This document shows, in pieces, positions 12,096 through 21,175 of a stretch of 64,000 nucleotides of DNA. The stretch lies in contig NZ_CAKLBV010000005.1 in NCBI RefSeq assembly GCF_920984675.1, positions 62,001 through 126,000 on the forward strand, in the 5' to 3' direction. The notes under the pieces are model-generated. The model worked only from the letters and a program-made list of their open reading frames with translations. It made no database searches and had not been told where the DNA came from. The position numbers and the translations under genes are program-made. How positions within the stretch are numbered: the first letter of the stretch is position 1; every line of letters begins with the position of its first letter. The DNA is from Methylobacterium sp. Leaf118 (GTDB lineage Bacteria; Pseudomonadota; Alphaproteobacteria; Rhizobiales; Beijerinckiaceae).

Positions 12096-13253
12096 ATGGA
12101 CCGCACCTTCAATCCCGTCTTCGCCGAGCTGCCCGAGACCGTGTTCGAGAGGATGTCGCGCCTCGCCCGCGAGCGGGGGGCGATCAATCTCGGCCAGGGT
12201 TTTCCCGACGGGCAGGGTCCGGACGACGTGCGCGCCGCCGCCGCCCGGGCCCTGGAGAACGTCAGCAACCAGTATCCGCCGATGATGGGGCTGGCGTCGC
12301 TCCGCGCCGCCATCAGCGCCCATTACCGGCACCATCAGGGCCTCGAACTCGATCCCACGAGCGAGGTGATGGTGACCTCCGGCGCCACGGAGGCGTTGGC
12401 CGGCGCCCTGATGGCGCTCCTGCGCCCGGGCGACGAGGTCGTGCTGTTCGAGCCGATGTACGACGCCTACCTGCCGCTGGTGCGTCGCGCCGGGGGCGTG
12501 CCGCGCTTCGTCACCCTGAAGCCTCCCCATTTCCGCCTCGACGACGCGGCCCTCGCCGCGGCCTTCTCTGAGCGCACCCGCGTCGTCGTCCTCAACGACC
12601 CGCTCAACCCGAGCGCCACGGTGCTGCCGCAGGAGGATCTCGCGCGTCTGGCCGCCTATTGCTGCCGCTTCGACGCGATCGCGCTCTGCGACGAGGTGTG
12701 GGAGCACGTCGTGTTCGACGGCCACCGCCACCGGCCGCTGATGGCGCTGCCGGGGATGCGCGAGCGCACCGTCAAGATCGGCTCGGCCGGCAAGATCTTC
12801 AGCCTGACGGGCTGGAAGGTCGGGTTCGTGATGGCCTGCGAGCCGCTGATGCGGGTGCTGTCGCGGGCGCACCAGTTCCTGACCTTCACGACGCCGCCGA
12901 ACCTGCAGGAGGCCGTGGCCTACGGGCTCGCCAAGGACGACGCCTATTTCACCGCGATGCGCGCCGGCCTCGCCCGCTCGCGGGACCGGCTCGCGGCGGG
13001 GCTGGCCGGACTCGGCTTCACCGTTCTGCCGAGCGCCGGCACCTATTTCCTCTCCATCGACATCGCCGCGTGGGGCGAGGACGACGAGACCGTCTGCCTG
13101 CGGATGGTCCGGGAGCACGGCGTCGCCGCCATCCCGATCAGCGCGTTCTATCAGGAGGGGGCGGTGCGCAGCCTCGTGCGCCTGTGTTTCGCCAAGACCG
13201 ACGCGACCCTGGATGCGGCCCTGGAGCGTCTGGCCAGAATGCGGCCGGCGTGA
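12096..13253 (+). CDS. PLP-dependent class I/II aminotransferase
   Basis: A 385-residue fold-type I aminotransferase. INLGQGFPDG near residue 31, the substrate-arm NQYPPMMG, SGATEA, a shortened NDPLNPS loop (usually NxPxNP), CDEVWEH, and the Schiff-base lysine K233 in SAGKIFSLTGWKVG are all visible. The pattern matches the kynurenine/methionine (YbdL-like) aminotransferase group; the exact amino-acid substrate cannot be read from sequence. ATG 12096 is chosen because homologous sequence begins at FNPVFAELP. It is divergent from the small RNA. A dyad motif TCTCCAAAGTGGACA lies about 80-100 bp upstream. Confidence 0.88.
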   Translation: MDRTFNPVFAELPETVFERMSRLARERGAINLGQGFPDGQGPDDVRAAAARALENVSNQYPPMMGLASLRAAISAHYRHHQGLELDPTSEVMVTSGATEALAGALMALLRPGDEVVLFEPMYDAYLPLVRRAGGVPRFVTLKPPHFRLDDAALAAAFSERTRVVVLNDPLNPSATVLPQEDLARLAAYCCRFDAIALCDEVWEHVVFDGHRHRPLMALPGMRERTVKIGSAGKIFSLTGWKVGFVMACEPLMRVLSRAHQFLTFTTPPNLQEAVAYGLAKDDAYFTAMRAGLARSRDRLAAGLAGLGFTVLPSAGTYFLSIDIAAWGEDDETVCLRMVREHGVAAIPISAFYQEGAVRSLVRLCFAKTDATLDAALERLARMRPA

Positions 13254-13310
13254 GGAAACCGTGCGCGCGCTTCCTTGCCGAGCGGGTCGGCCAGGGCCAC
13301 ATCCTCGCAC

Positions 13311-13775
13311 ATGACCACGCAAGCCGACACCCCCCGCATGGCCTTCCGCGACCCCGCCGGCTCCGCGCAGATGCGCCGATTCACCGACGCCAGCCCGGAG
13401 GCGAGCCTCCAGCGCCTGGAGCAGCTCGCGCATCTGATGGATTCGGCCTTCGTCCTGCCGGGCATCAACCGCCGCGTCGGCCTCGACGCGGTGATCGGTC
13501 TCGTGCCGATCGTGGGCGACATCGCCGGCATGGCGATCGCGTCCTACATCGTCTACGAGGCCAGGCGCCTTGGCGCGCCGCGCTGGCTCGTCTGGCGGAT
13601 GATGGCCAACGTCGCCCTCGACGGCGCGGTGGGGGCGGTGCCGCTGGCCGGCGACCTGCTCGACGCCGCCTTCAAGGCGAACCGCCGCAACGTCGCCCTT
13701 CTGCGCCGCCACCTGGAGCGCAAGGGCGGCCTGCGGCCGAGCGAGATCGAGGGCACCGCCATCCGGCTCGATTGA
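13311..13775 (+). CDS. DUF4112 family membrane-associated protein
   Basis: A 154-residue protein with the DUF4112 signature: LMDSAFVLPGINRRVGLDAVIGLVPIVGDIAGM, then NVALDGAVGAVPLAGDLLDAAFKANRRNVALL. Two amphipathic/hydrophobic stretches suggest membrane association. The ATG at 13311 (MTTQADTP) is preferred to an upstream ATG at 13275 because the family N-terminus is short. No biochemical function is known to me. It lies 57 bp after the aminotransferase on the same strand. Confidence 0.8.
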   Translation: MTTQADTPRMAFRDPAGSAQMRRFTDASPEASLQRLEQLAHLMDSAFVLPGINRRVGLDAVIGLVPIVGDIAGMAIASYIVYEARRLGAPRWLVWRMMANVALDGAVGAVPLAGDLLDAAFKANRRNVALLRRHLERKGGLRPSEIEGTAIRLD

Positions 13776-13811
13776 GCCGGGGACCCGGCCGCCCGACGGA
13801 GGGGTGAGCCG

Positions 13812-15026
13812 ATGAACGAGAGGCCGCGACCCGAGCCCGACGCGGTGCCCGTCACCGCGCCGGCCCCCGTGCCGCAGGCGCAGGCCCTGCCGCGGGACGC
13901 GTCACCGCCCCGCCGTCGCGGCCTGTCGCCGCTCAACCGGCGCCGTCTCGCCAATTTCCGCGCCAACCGCCGGGGTTCGTGGTCGGCGATGATCTTCGCC
14001 GCCCTCTTCGTGGTGAGCCTCTTCGCGGAGGTGATCGCCAACGATCGGCCGATCATGGTGGAATACAAGGGCGAGTGGCTGTTCCCGGTCCTCGTCGACT
14101 ACCCGGACGAGAAGTTCGGCGGCTTCCTGGCGCAGACCGATTACCGGGCGCCGGAGACGCGGCGCGAGATCGAGTCCAACGGCTGGATCGTGTGGCCGCC
14201 GATTCCCTACGCCGACAACACCTTCATGAGCGACCTGCCGACGCCGTCGCCCTCCCCGCCGACCTGGGCGCTGTCGGACGCGCAATGCCGCCCCGTCGCC
14301 GAGCGGGCGGGCGTCACGGTCCAGGGCCGCGAGCTCGGCTGCCGCGACATCGAATGGCACTGGCTCGGCACCGACAACGCCTCGCGCGACGTGCTGGCCC
14401 GGGTGATTTACGGGTTCCGCATCTCGGTCCTGTTCGGCCTCGTGCTCGCCGGCATCTCGTCGGTGATCGGCGTGATCGCCGGTGCCGTGCAGGGCTATTT
14501 CGGCGGCTGGACCGACCTGATCTTCCAGCGCGTCATCGAGATCTGGAGCGCGATCCCGACGCTCTACCTCATCATCATCATGTCGGCCTTCCTCGTGCCG
14601 AGCTTCTTCACATTGCTGGCGATCCTGACGCTGTTCGCCTGGACCGCCCTGGTCGGCGTCGTCCGGGCCGAGTTCCTACGGGCCCGCAACTTCGAATACG
14701 TGCGCGCGGCCCGCGCCCTCGGTCTGTCGAACATCCGCATCATGACGCGCCACCTCCTGCCCAACGCGATGGTGGCGACGCTGACCTTCCTGCCGTTCAT
14801 CCTGAACGGCTCGATCACGACCCTGACCTCGCTCGACTTCCTCGGCTTCGGCCTCCCGCCCGGCTCCCCCTCGCTCGGCGAGTTGCTGGCGCAGGGCAAG
14901 GACAACATCAACGCGCCCTGGCTCGGCCTCACCGGCTTCTTCGTGGTCGCTGCCATGCTGAGCCTGCTCGTGTTCGCGGGCGAGGCGGTGCGCGACGCGT
15001 TCGATCCTAGGAAGACCTTCGGCTGA
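13812..15026 (+). CDS. yejE: ABC transporter permease, YejE type (microcin C/peptide uptake)
   Basis: Inner-membrane permease of the YejABEF family importing peptides or microcin C-like compounds. It has a long cytoplasmic Pro-rich N-terminus, then RRGSWSAMIFAALFVVSLFAEVIANDRPI, which is typical of YejE. The large periplasmic insert (WHWLGTDNASRDVLARVIYG) and the C-terminal permease domain follow, with the ATPase-contact EAA loop around YVRAARALGLSNIRIMTRHLLPNA. Length, 404 residues, is normal. The partner genes yejA, yejB and yejF are not adjacent: left is DUF4112, right is a convergent glucosidase. Confidence 0.9.
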   Translation: MNERPRPEPDAVPVTAPAPVPQAQALPRDASPPRRRGLSPLNRRRLANFRANRRGSWSAMIFAALFVVSLFAEVIANDRPIMVEYKGEWLFPVLVDYPDEKFGGFLAQTDYRAPETRREIESNGWIVWPPIPYADNTFMSDLPTPSPSPPTWALSDAQCRPVAERAGVTVQGRELGCRDIEWHWLGTDNASRDVLARVIYGFRISVLFGLVLAGISSVIGVIAGAVQGYFGGWTDLIFQRVIEIWSAIPTLYLIIIMSAFLVPSFFTLLAILTLFAWTALVGVVRAEFLRARNFEYVRAARALGLSNIRIMTRHLLPNAMVATLTFLPFILNGSITTLTSLDFLGFGLPPGSPSLGELLAQGKDNINAPWLGLTGFFVVAAMLSLLVFAGEAVRDAFDPRKTFG

Positions 15027-15032
15027 GCGGGC

Positions 15033-17270
15033 TCAGCGCAGGGCCTGATCCCCACCGGGGGGACCGCGCCAGCCCGTATCCACGGTTACGCCGGCGCTGC
15101 GGGTGGCCGTGGAATCGCCGCCGACGGTGACGCGGTATTCCCCGGCCTCGACCACCAGGGTTCCGTCGGGCTCGTGGTAGCCGAGATCCCGCACGGGGAT
15201 GCGGAACTGCGCATAGCGCGTCTCGCCCGGGGCGAGATCGAGGGGGACGGCGCCCTTGAGCAGGCGTTTCGGGCGGCTGCGAGCCGCGACCGGCTGGCTC
15301 AGGTAGAGTTGCGCCACCGCCCGGCCCGGCCGCGCGCCGATATTGGTCACCGCGGCCCGCACCTCCAGCGCCGCGTCGGACTGATCGCCCGGACCGACGC
15401 GGGGCGTGAGCACCTCCGGCTCCCCGTAATCGAAGCGGGTGTAGGAGAGGCCGTGGCCGAACGGGAACAGCGGCAGGGGCGAGGCGTCGGCATAGCCCAT
15501 GGTCCATCGGCTGTTGGGCTGGTGCGGGCGCCCGCCCGGCAGGACGTCGTAGGTCAGGGGCATCTGCCCCACCGACCGCGGCCACGACACGGGTAGCTTC
15601 CCGGACGGATTGGCATCGCCGAACAGCGTCTCGGCGATCGCCGGACCGCCTTCGGTCCCGGGGATCCAGGCCATCAGCACGGCATGGGCCCGCTCCAGGG
15701 CCGCGCCGAGTTCGGTCGGGCGTCCGCCGAACACCACGAGCGCCACGGGCTTGCCGGGCGCGGCCACCGCCGCGAGCAGGTCATGCTGCAGGCCGGGCCA
15801 ATCCAGATAGGCCGTCGAGGAGCCCTCTCCCGAGCGGTCGCGCGGTTCGCCCATCACCGCGACGACGAGGTCGGCCTCCTGCGCCGCGCGCACCGCCGCC
15901 GGGAAGCCCTCGCGGTCCAGGCAGGTGCGGGAGCACCCCTCCGCGAAGACGACCTCCACGCCGGCTGCGGCGGCCCGTTCGCGCAGGCCGGCCAGGATCG
16001 TGACCGTGTCGTGCGGCTGGCCGGTCCCCTCATGGGGCCCGACCTGATCCCAGGCCGCGTCGGCGAAGGGGCCGACCAGGGCGATCCGGCGCACCTTCTT
16101 GGGATCGATCGGCAGCACCTCCTCCCGATTCTGGAGCAGGACGAGGCTGGCGCGCGCCGCCTCGCGGGCGATCCGGCGCGTCTCCGGCAGGAGCAGCCGT
16201 GCCTCCGCGCCCGCGGGATCGAGGAGCGGCTTGTCGAAGAGGCCGAGGCCGAACTTCAGCCGCAGGACGCGCCGCACCGCCGCATCGACGGCGCCCTCCG
16301 GCACCCGGCCCGACCGCACCTCCTCGGGGAGATGGCGCAGGTAGAGACCGCTCGTCATGTCCATGTCGACGCCGGCCAGCATCGCCTTGCGGACGGCCTC
16401 CGCCCCGTTGCGGGCGACGCCGTGCTTGACGAGGCTCGAGACCGCCTGCCAGTCCGCGACGACGAGGCCGGAAAACCCGAGCTGGCGCCGCAGGATGCCG
16501 GTCATCAAGCCCGTATCGGCGGTGGTCGGCACGCCGTTGAGGGCGGTGAGCGCCGTCATCACCGCATCCGCGCCGGACCGGATGCCGGCACGGAACGGCG
16601 GCAGGTGAAGGTCGTGCAGCTCGGCTCCCGACACGAAGGTGGCGTCGTAATCGCGCCCGCCGAGCACCGCCCCGTAGCCCGCGAAATGCTTGAGCGTGCT
16701 GGCCAGCCCCCCGTCGCGGAACCCCTCGACCTGGGCCCCGGTGAGCCTCCCGGTCAGCCAGGGATCCTCCCCGAGCCCCTCGACGACCCGGCCCCAGCGC
16801 AGATCGCGAGCCACATCCGCCATTGGTGCGAAGGTCCAGTTGATGCCGACCGCGGCCGATTCCCGGGCCATGGCTGCCGTCGACCGGCGGACGAGGAGCG
16901 GATCGAAGCTCGCCGCCAGCGCGAGCGGCAACGGGAACACCGTGCGGTAGCCGTGGACCACGTCGAGGCCGACGAGGAGCGGGATCCCGAGCCGGGAGGC
17001 GCGGGCGAGCCGGTCGGCGTCGGCGGCGAGCCAGGCATTGCTGAAGTTGATGACCGCCCCGACCTCGCCTCGCGCAAAGGCCCCCGAATCGAGGATCGGC
17101 TCGTTGGAGATCAGGTTGAGCTGGCCGGCCTTCTCCTCCAGCGTCATCTGGGCCAAGAGCGCCTCGACCCGCTCCTCAAGGGGGGCGGCTGCGGCGGGGG
17201 TGGCGACGGCCCCGAGGGACAGGCAGGCCGCCACCACCCGGCGGACCCACCGCGACACCTGACCCCGCAT
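15033..17270 (-). CDS. bglX: Secreted GH3 beta-glucosidase
   Basis: A 745-residue periplasmic glycoside hydrolase family 3 enzyme, like BglX. A signal peptide (RRVVAACLSLGAVATPAAA) is followed by the family 3 N-terminal barrel: KHFAGYGAVLGGRDYD, and the nucleophile region GFSGLVVADWQAV with the Asp. The C-terminal domain carries the acid/base region RSGEGSSTAYLDWPG, and a fibronectin-III-like tail completes the protein. ATG 17270 has a good ribosome-binding site (GGAGGG, 4 nt upstream) and starts the signal peptide directly. It is convergent with yejE, with stops 7 bp apart. It probably hydrolyses short beta-glucosides; the substrate is not determined. Confidence 0.92.
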   Translation of the reverse strand: MRGQVSRWVRRVVAACLSLGAVATPAAAAPLEERVEALLAQMTLEEKAGQLNLISNEPILDSGAFARGEVGAVINFSNAWLAADADRLARASRLGIPLLVGLDVVHGYRTVFPLPLALAASFDPLLVRRSTAAMARESAAVGINWTFAPMADVARDLRWGRVVEGLGEDPWLTGRLTGAQVEGFRDGGLASTLKHFAGYGAVLGGRDYDATFVSGAELHDLHLPPFRAGIRSGADAVMTALTALNGVPTTADTGLMTGILRRQLGFSGLVVADWQAVSSLVKHGVARNGAEAVRKAMLAGVDMDMTSGLYLRHLPEEVRSGRVPEGAVDAAVRRVLRLKFGLGLFDKPLLDPAGAEARLLLPETRRIAREAARASLVLLQNREEVLPIDPKKVRRIALVGPFADAAWDQVGPHEGTGQPHDTVTILAGLRERAAAAGVEVVFAEGCSRTCLDREGFPAAVRAAQEADLVVAVMGEPRDRSGEGSSTAYLDWPGLQHDLLAAVAAPGKPVALVVFGGRPTELGAALERAHAVLMAWIPGTEGGPAIAETLFGDANPSGKLPVSWPRSVGQMPLTYDVLPGGRPHQPNSRWTMGYADASPLPLFPFGHGLSYTRFDYGEPEVLTPRVGPGDQSDAALEVRAAVTNIGARPGRAVAQLYLSQPVAARSRPKRLLKGAVPLDLAPGETRYAQFRIPVRDLGYHEPDGTLVVEAGEYRVTVGGDSTATRSAGVTVDTGWRGPPGGDQALR

Positions 17271-17502
17271 CGATCCCTCCCGCCCCCGGCCCGGTTCGTG
17301 GCCCGCGCCGAAGCGCGGCCGTACGCCGCGACCATGCGACAGGCAGGATGAACGAAGTCCCTCAACCGGAGGTATCGCGATGAGGTCGTCCTCGGAAACG
17401 GGACCCATTCCCCGGCCGCCTCGGCATCGTTCGCGCCACGGCGGCCCGCTCACCGGCTACGGTGCGCGCCGTTCGGATCGGAGATTCGCGCGAGACGGAT
17501 GC

Positions 17503-18705
17503 TCATCCGGGGGCGCCTGTCGCGAACCGGGATCCGCTTCGGCGTAGAACTCTCTGAGCGGCGAGGTCGACGGCGGCGCGTTCGACCATCACTTGGTCGC
17601 GGCCGGCATGTTTGGCGCCGTAGAGGGCGGTATCGGCCCGGCGCAGCAGATCGTCCAGGCCGCCCCCCTGCCCGGTCGCGGCGATGCCGACGCTGACGCT
17701 GATGCGCAGATCGGGGTAGTCCGGTGGCGCGATCCGGCCGACGGCGCCGCGCACCGCCTCGGCGATCCGGGCGGCGGCGACCGTGCAGGCCTCCGGCAGC
17801 AGGCAGGCGAATTCCTCGCCGCCGAGCCGCCCGAACACGGCCCGGCGCGGCAGCATCGGCAGGGTGGCGTGGCAGAAGGCGGCCAGCACGGCGTCGCCGA
17901 TGCTGTGGCCGTAATCGTCGTTGATCGCCTTGAAGTGATCGAGGTCGAACAGGAGCAGCGTCGCGGGGCCGGCGGCGAGCCGATGTCCCGCCCGGTCGAC
18001 GAAGGCCCTGCGGTTGGCGATGCCCGTGAGCGCGTCGGTCTCGGCGGCGAGGCGCTGCTCGTGCTCGGCCCGCTCCTTGGTCAGGGCCATGAACACGAAG
18101 GCGATGGCCACCGAGAACAGCGTTCCCGTGAAGCAGAGCGCGGCAAACCAGGGCGACTCGAAGGTGGGCCGGAGCGGGGGCGTCGGCAAGGTGAACGCGA
18201 GCGGGATGCGCACCCAGTAGATCCCCGCATAGGCCGCGAGCAGGAAGACAGCCGGATAGCGGGAGACCAGCGGCTCGCTGCGCCCCTGCCAGACCGCGCG
18301 CGCGCCCAGCGCGCAGTAGAGGCCGGCGATGGCCGAGGCGAGGATCACCCGAGCGGGAAGGGAGGCGTAGAAGTCCGGCACGAGGCAGGCCGCACCCCAG
18401 AGGAGGCCACCCGCGACCGCCCAGCCGACCAGGGGACGCCGCCGCTCGAACGCGCGCACGCCGCTCCAGATCAGGCCATAGGCACCGATCATCAGCGCAT
18501 TGGCGAACCCGATCGAGACGGCGTCAGGGATCTGGCCGCGCAGAGCCAGAAGGCAGGAGGCGCAACTGCCGAGCAGATGGGCGATGCCCCAAATCTTGAG
18601 AGCGGATTCCTTCTGGCTCTGGTTCCACGACAACAGGAACAGCACCCCCACCAAGAAGGTGACGGCTGCGGTCATCAGGAAGAGCGTGGGCACATCGAGG
18701 CGCAT
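17503..18705 (-). CDS. Membrane-bound GGDEF diguanylate cyclase
   Basis: Six or more hydrophobic helices fill residues 1-210, starting MRLDVPTLFLMTAAVTFLVGVLFLLSW. A C-terminal GGDEF domain follows (DALTGIANRRAF, FDLDHFKAINDDYGHSIGD, catalytic GRLGGEEF), so synthesis of c-di-GMP from GTP is expected. At the place of the inhibitory I-site (RxxD, upstream of GGEEF) the sequence is PRRAVFGRL, so the Asp is missing and product feedback inhibition is probably lost. The sensory ligand of the membrane region is unknown. It lies downstream of xerD on the same strand. Confidence 0.9.
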   Translation of the reverse strand: MRLDVPTLFLMTAAVTFLVGVLFLLSWNQSQKESALKIWGIAHLLGSCASCLLALRGQIPDAVSIGFANALMIGAYGLIWSGVRAFERRRPLVGWAVAGGLLWGAACLVPDFYASLPARVILASAIAGLYCALGARAVWQGRSEPLVSRYPAVFLLAAYAGIYWVRIPLAFTLPTPPLRPTFESPWFAALCFTGTLFSVAIAFVFMALTKERAEHEQRLAAETDALTGIANRRAFVDRAGHRLAAGPATLLLFDLDHFKAINDDYGHSIGDAVLAAFCHATLPMLPRRAVFGRLGGEEFACLLPEACTVAAARIAEAVRGAVGRIAPPDYPDLRISVSVGIAATGQGGGLDDLLRRADTALYGAKHAGRDQVMVERAAVDLAAQRVLRRSGSRFATGAPG

Positions 18706-18824
18706 CGTTGCCCTGGATCAGTGCGGCGGGAAGGGAGCCATCCGCTCTGGGGAGTCTACAGCATCATGTGCAAATGAATTGCAACCTCAGTGCAAGGCTG
18801 TGCGGCCGCGGCGTGTCGCCCACC

Positions 18825-19802
18825 TCAAGAGGTTGCAGTGTCGGGGCCCGCAGCATCGTTGAGTGGGTGCAAATCCCGCACCATTCCCTTCAGCCGCGCA
18901 TCAAGCACGTGGGTGTAGATCTGGGTGGTGGCGATGTCGGCGTGGCCCAGCAATTCCTGCACGATGCGCAGGTCGGCCCCGTTCTGAAGCAGATGGCTCG
19001 CGAAGGCGTGGCGCAGGACGTGCGGGCTGACCCGGTCGGTGCGCAGGCCGGCGGCGGCGGCCACCGTCTTCAGGTCGCGGGCGAAGGCCTGCCGGGTCAG
19101 GTGCCCGCTCTCGCTGTCGGCGGGAAACAGGAAGGGGCCGTCCGCGGGCCCGAGCGCCACATGGGCGCGCATCGCGTCCCGGGCGAGGTCGGTGAGCGGC
19201 ACGAGACGTTCGCGCCCGCCCTTGCCCTTCACGACGAGGTAGCGCTCGCGGGCCGCCGCGGCCGTCCGCGGCAGGGCGATCAGCTCCGAGACGCGCAGAC
19301 CCGTGGCATAGAGGAGTTCGAGCAGGCACAGCATCCGGACCGCCGCGCGCTGCTCGGCCCGGTCCTCGCCCGCGGCCTCGACCCGCGCGCGGGCGGTCGC
19401 GAGCAGGCCGTCGACTTCGGCCACCGACAGCACCTTCGGCAGACCCTTGGTGCGCCGCGGGGCGGCGACCGGCGCGGTCGGGTCGGTCTCCGCGAATCCT
19501 TCCGCGTAGAGAAAGCGGTGGAAGCCGCGGATGCAGGAGAGGCGCCGGGCCGCCGACGAGGCCTTGAGGCCGCGCGGCTCCAGGGAGGCGATGTAAGCCC
19601 GGACGGTTTCCGCCTCGAGCGCCGCGGGATCGAGGCCGTCCTCGGCGAGGAAGCCGAGATAATCGTCGAGGTCGCGCCGATAGGCCGCCAGGGTGTTGGC
19701 CGCCGCGCCGCGCTCGGCGGCGAGCATGTCGAGATAATCCGCGGCCCGATCCAGGTTCCCCGCGATGCCTCCCGGCCCGGGTCCGTCCGGGCGCGCGCTC
19801 AT
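18825..19802 (-). CDS. xerD: Tyrosine recombinase XerD
   Basis: Site-specific recombinase that, with XerC, resolves chromosome dimers at dif. A SAM-like N-terminal domain (DRAADYLDMLAAERGAAANTLAAYRRDL) precedes the catalytic domain. The R-K-H-R-H-Y residues are visible in LYATGLRVSE, KGKGGRERLV, SPHVLRHAFAS and LLGHADIATTQIYTH. Length (325 aa) and the absence of phage or att-like neighbours argue for the housekeeping enzyme, not a mobile-element integrase. Its ATG overlaps the stop of a 50-aa upstream gene (ATGA). Confidence 0.92.
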   Translation of the reverse strand: MSARPDGPGPGGIAGNLDRAADYLDMLAAERGAAANTLAAYRRDLDDYLGFLAEDGLDPAALEAETVRAYIASLEPRGLKASSAARRLSCIRGFHRFLYAEGFAETDPTAPVAAPRRTKGLPKVLSVAEVDGLLATARARVEAAGEDRAEQRAAVRMLCLLELLYATGLRVSELIALPRTAAAARERYLVVKGKGGRERLVPLTDLARDAMRAHVALGPADGPFLFPADSESGHLTRQAFARDLKTVAAAAGLRTDRVSPHVLRHAFASHLLQNGADLRIVQELLGHADIATTQIYTHVLDARLKGMVRDLHPLNDAAGPDTATS

Positions 19803-19951
19803 CGATTGGCCGGCTGCAGCTTCGAACTCGGGATCGCGACGCTCATCTCGCGGGGCGTCGGCGCGACGAAGTTCGCCAGAGCGAACATGCCGGCGAAGAT
19901 CAGACCCGCGATGATCGCGATCGTGGCAAGAAAACGGAACAGGGTAGGCAA
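19799..19951 (-). CDS. Conserved 50-residue single-span membrane protein upstream of xerD
   Basis: TTG-started frame encoding MPTLFRFLATIAIIAGLIFAG, then a short periplasmic or cytoplasmic tail ending SSKLQPANR. One clear transmembrane helix covers residues 5-27. Its stop overlaps the xerD start (ATGA), a standard sign of translational coupling. From memory, short peptides of this type precede xerD in other Rhizobiales, which supports a real gene. Function unknown. Confidence 0.75.
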   Translation of the reverse strand: MPTLFRFLATIAIIAGLIFAGMFALANFVAPTPREMSVAIPSSKLQPANR

Positions 19952-20116
19952 GGGAACCGGCCTTTCGCCGAAGCTACGCGGACGAGCGGGTCGTGTTGCA
20001 ATGCGGGACCGTGGGCTTCGATCACACGGGCCCGCCGCGAAGGCAAGATCCGCGAAAGCACAGGCGGCCCCTCAAATCGGAGCCCCCGCCCCCCATCCAC
20101 GGTCTCGGTCGCCGTC

Positions 20117-20902
20117 TCAGAACCGGTTCTTCCACGCCCGCAGAGCCGTGAACACCGCCTCGGGGTCCGCCCCCTCCGGCAGGTCGACGGCACGCGCCAA
20201 AGCCGGCTCGGCCGAGCGCAGGAAAGGGTTGGTGGCCCGCTCCGCGCCGATGCTCGAGGGGATCAGGAAGCGGTTCTGCGCCGCGAGGCGCTCGGCCTCC
20301 GCGGCCCGCGCCGCCAAAGCGGTATTGTCCGGGTCGGCGGCCAGGGCGAACCGGGCATTCGAGAGCACGTAATCGTGTCCGCTGTAGACGGCCGTGTCGT
20401 CGGGCAGGGCGAGGAAGCGCCGCAGCGAGCGCCAGAGCGTCGCCGGCTCGGCCTCCATCACCCGGCCGCAGCCAAGTGTGAACAAGGTGTCCCCGGCGAA
20501 GACGACGCGGGCCCCGGCGAAATGGTAGGTCACGTGGTCGCTGCAATGCCCCGGCGTCTCCCACACCGCGGCCTCCAAGGCCCCGACCGACACGCGGTCC
20601 CCTTCCGCGACGTGACGGGCGGCCCCCGGAACGGACGCGGCGGCCTTGGCCGGCACCGTGACCCGGGCCCGGGTCCGCTCGACGACCTCGGGAATGCCCT
20701 CGATATGGTCGGCGTGGCGGTGGGTGACGAGGATGTCGGTGAGGGTCCAGCCCTCGGCCTCGAGCACGCGGAAAACGGGCGCGGCCTCCGGCACGTCGAT
20801 GGCCGCGCAGGCGCCGGTCTCGGGATCGCGGATCAGCACCCCGATATTGTCGCTCCGGCAGAGGAAGGCGCGAATCTCGGGTGCGGCGTTCGGCATCGGC
20901 AT
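20117..20902 (-). CDS. gloB: Hydroxyacylglutathione hydrolase (glyoxalase II)
   Basis: Cytosolic metallo-beta-lactamase-fold enzyme hydrolysing S-lactoylglutathione to lactate and glutathione in methylglyoxal detoxification. The binuclear metal motif ILVTHRHADHIEG is at about residues 59-71. ETPGHCSDHVTYHF, FAGDTLFTLGCGR and the C-terminal HAGH-type domain (NPFLRS) follow. ATG 20902 is chosen; ATG 20896 is an equivalent in-frame alternative. It is divergent from a methyltransferase gene, a pairing I recall from other alphaproteobacteria. Confidence 0.93.
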   Translation of the reverse strand: MPMPNAAPEIRAFLCRSDNIGVLIRDPETGACAAIDVPEAAPVFRVLEAEGWTLTDILVTHRHADHIEGIPEVVERTRARVTVPAKAAASVPGAARHVAEGDRVSVGALEAAVWETPGHCSDHVTYHFAGARVVFAGDTLFTLGCGRVMEAEPATLWRSLRRFLALPDDTAVYSGHDYVLSNARFALAADPDNTALAARAAEAERLAAQNRFLIPSSIGAERATNPFLRSAEPALARAVDLPEGADPEAVFTALRAWKNRF

Positions 20903-21175
20903 GTCTCTCGCGGTCGGACGGTGCTGAGGGTTCGGGAACGGATCGGCCAGGGAAGGGAGTCGAGGAGGGCATCGACCGACCATCGGCGGAACCGGCGCGT
21001 CGTGGGGACGGTTCCGTTCGCCGGGCGTCGCCCGGCTTGCCGGGGGGGCCTGCGATCCCCATTGATGCCCCTCAATCGCGTCTCGCGACACGACCCCCGC
21101 GCGCCGCGCGGGATGGGTTTCGGCCCTCGGACGTTTCGCGAAGATGGCCTGAAACCCCCGGGAGGACAACCGGCC

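Noticed and set aside
18825-19802. Tyrosine recombinase as an integrase of a mobile element
   Set aside because: Length and motifs match XerD, it is coupled to a small housekeeping peptide, and no att repeats or phage genes are near.
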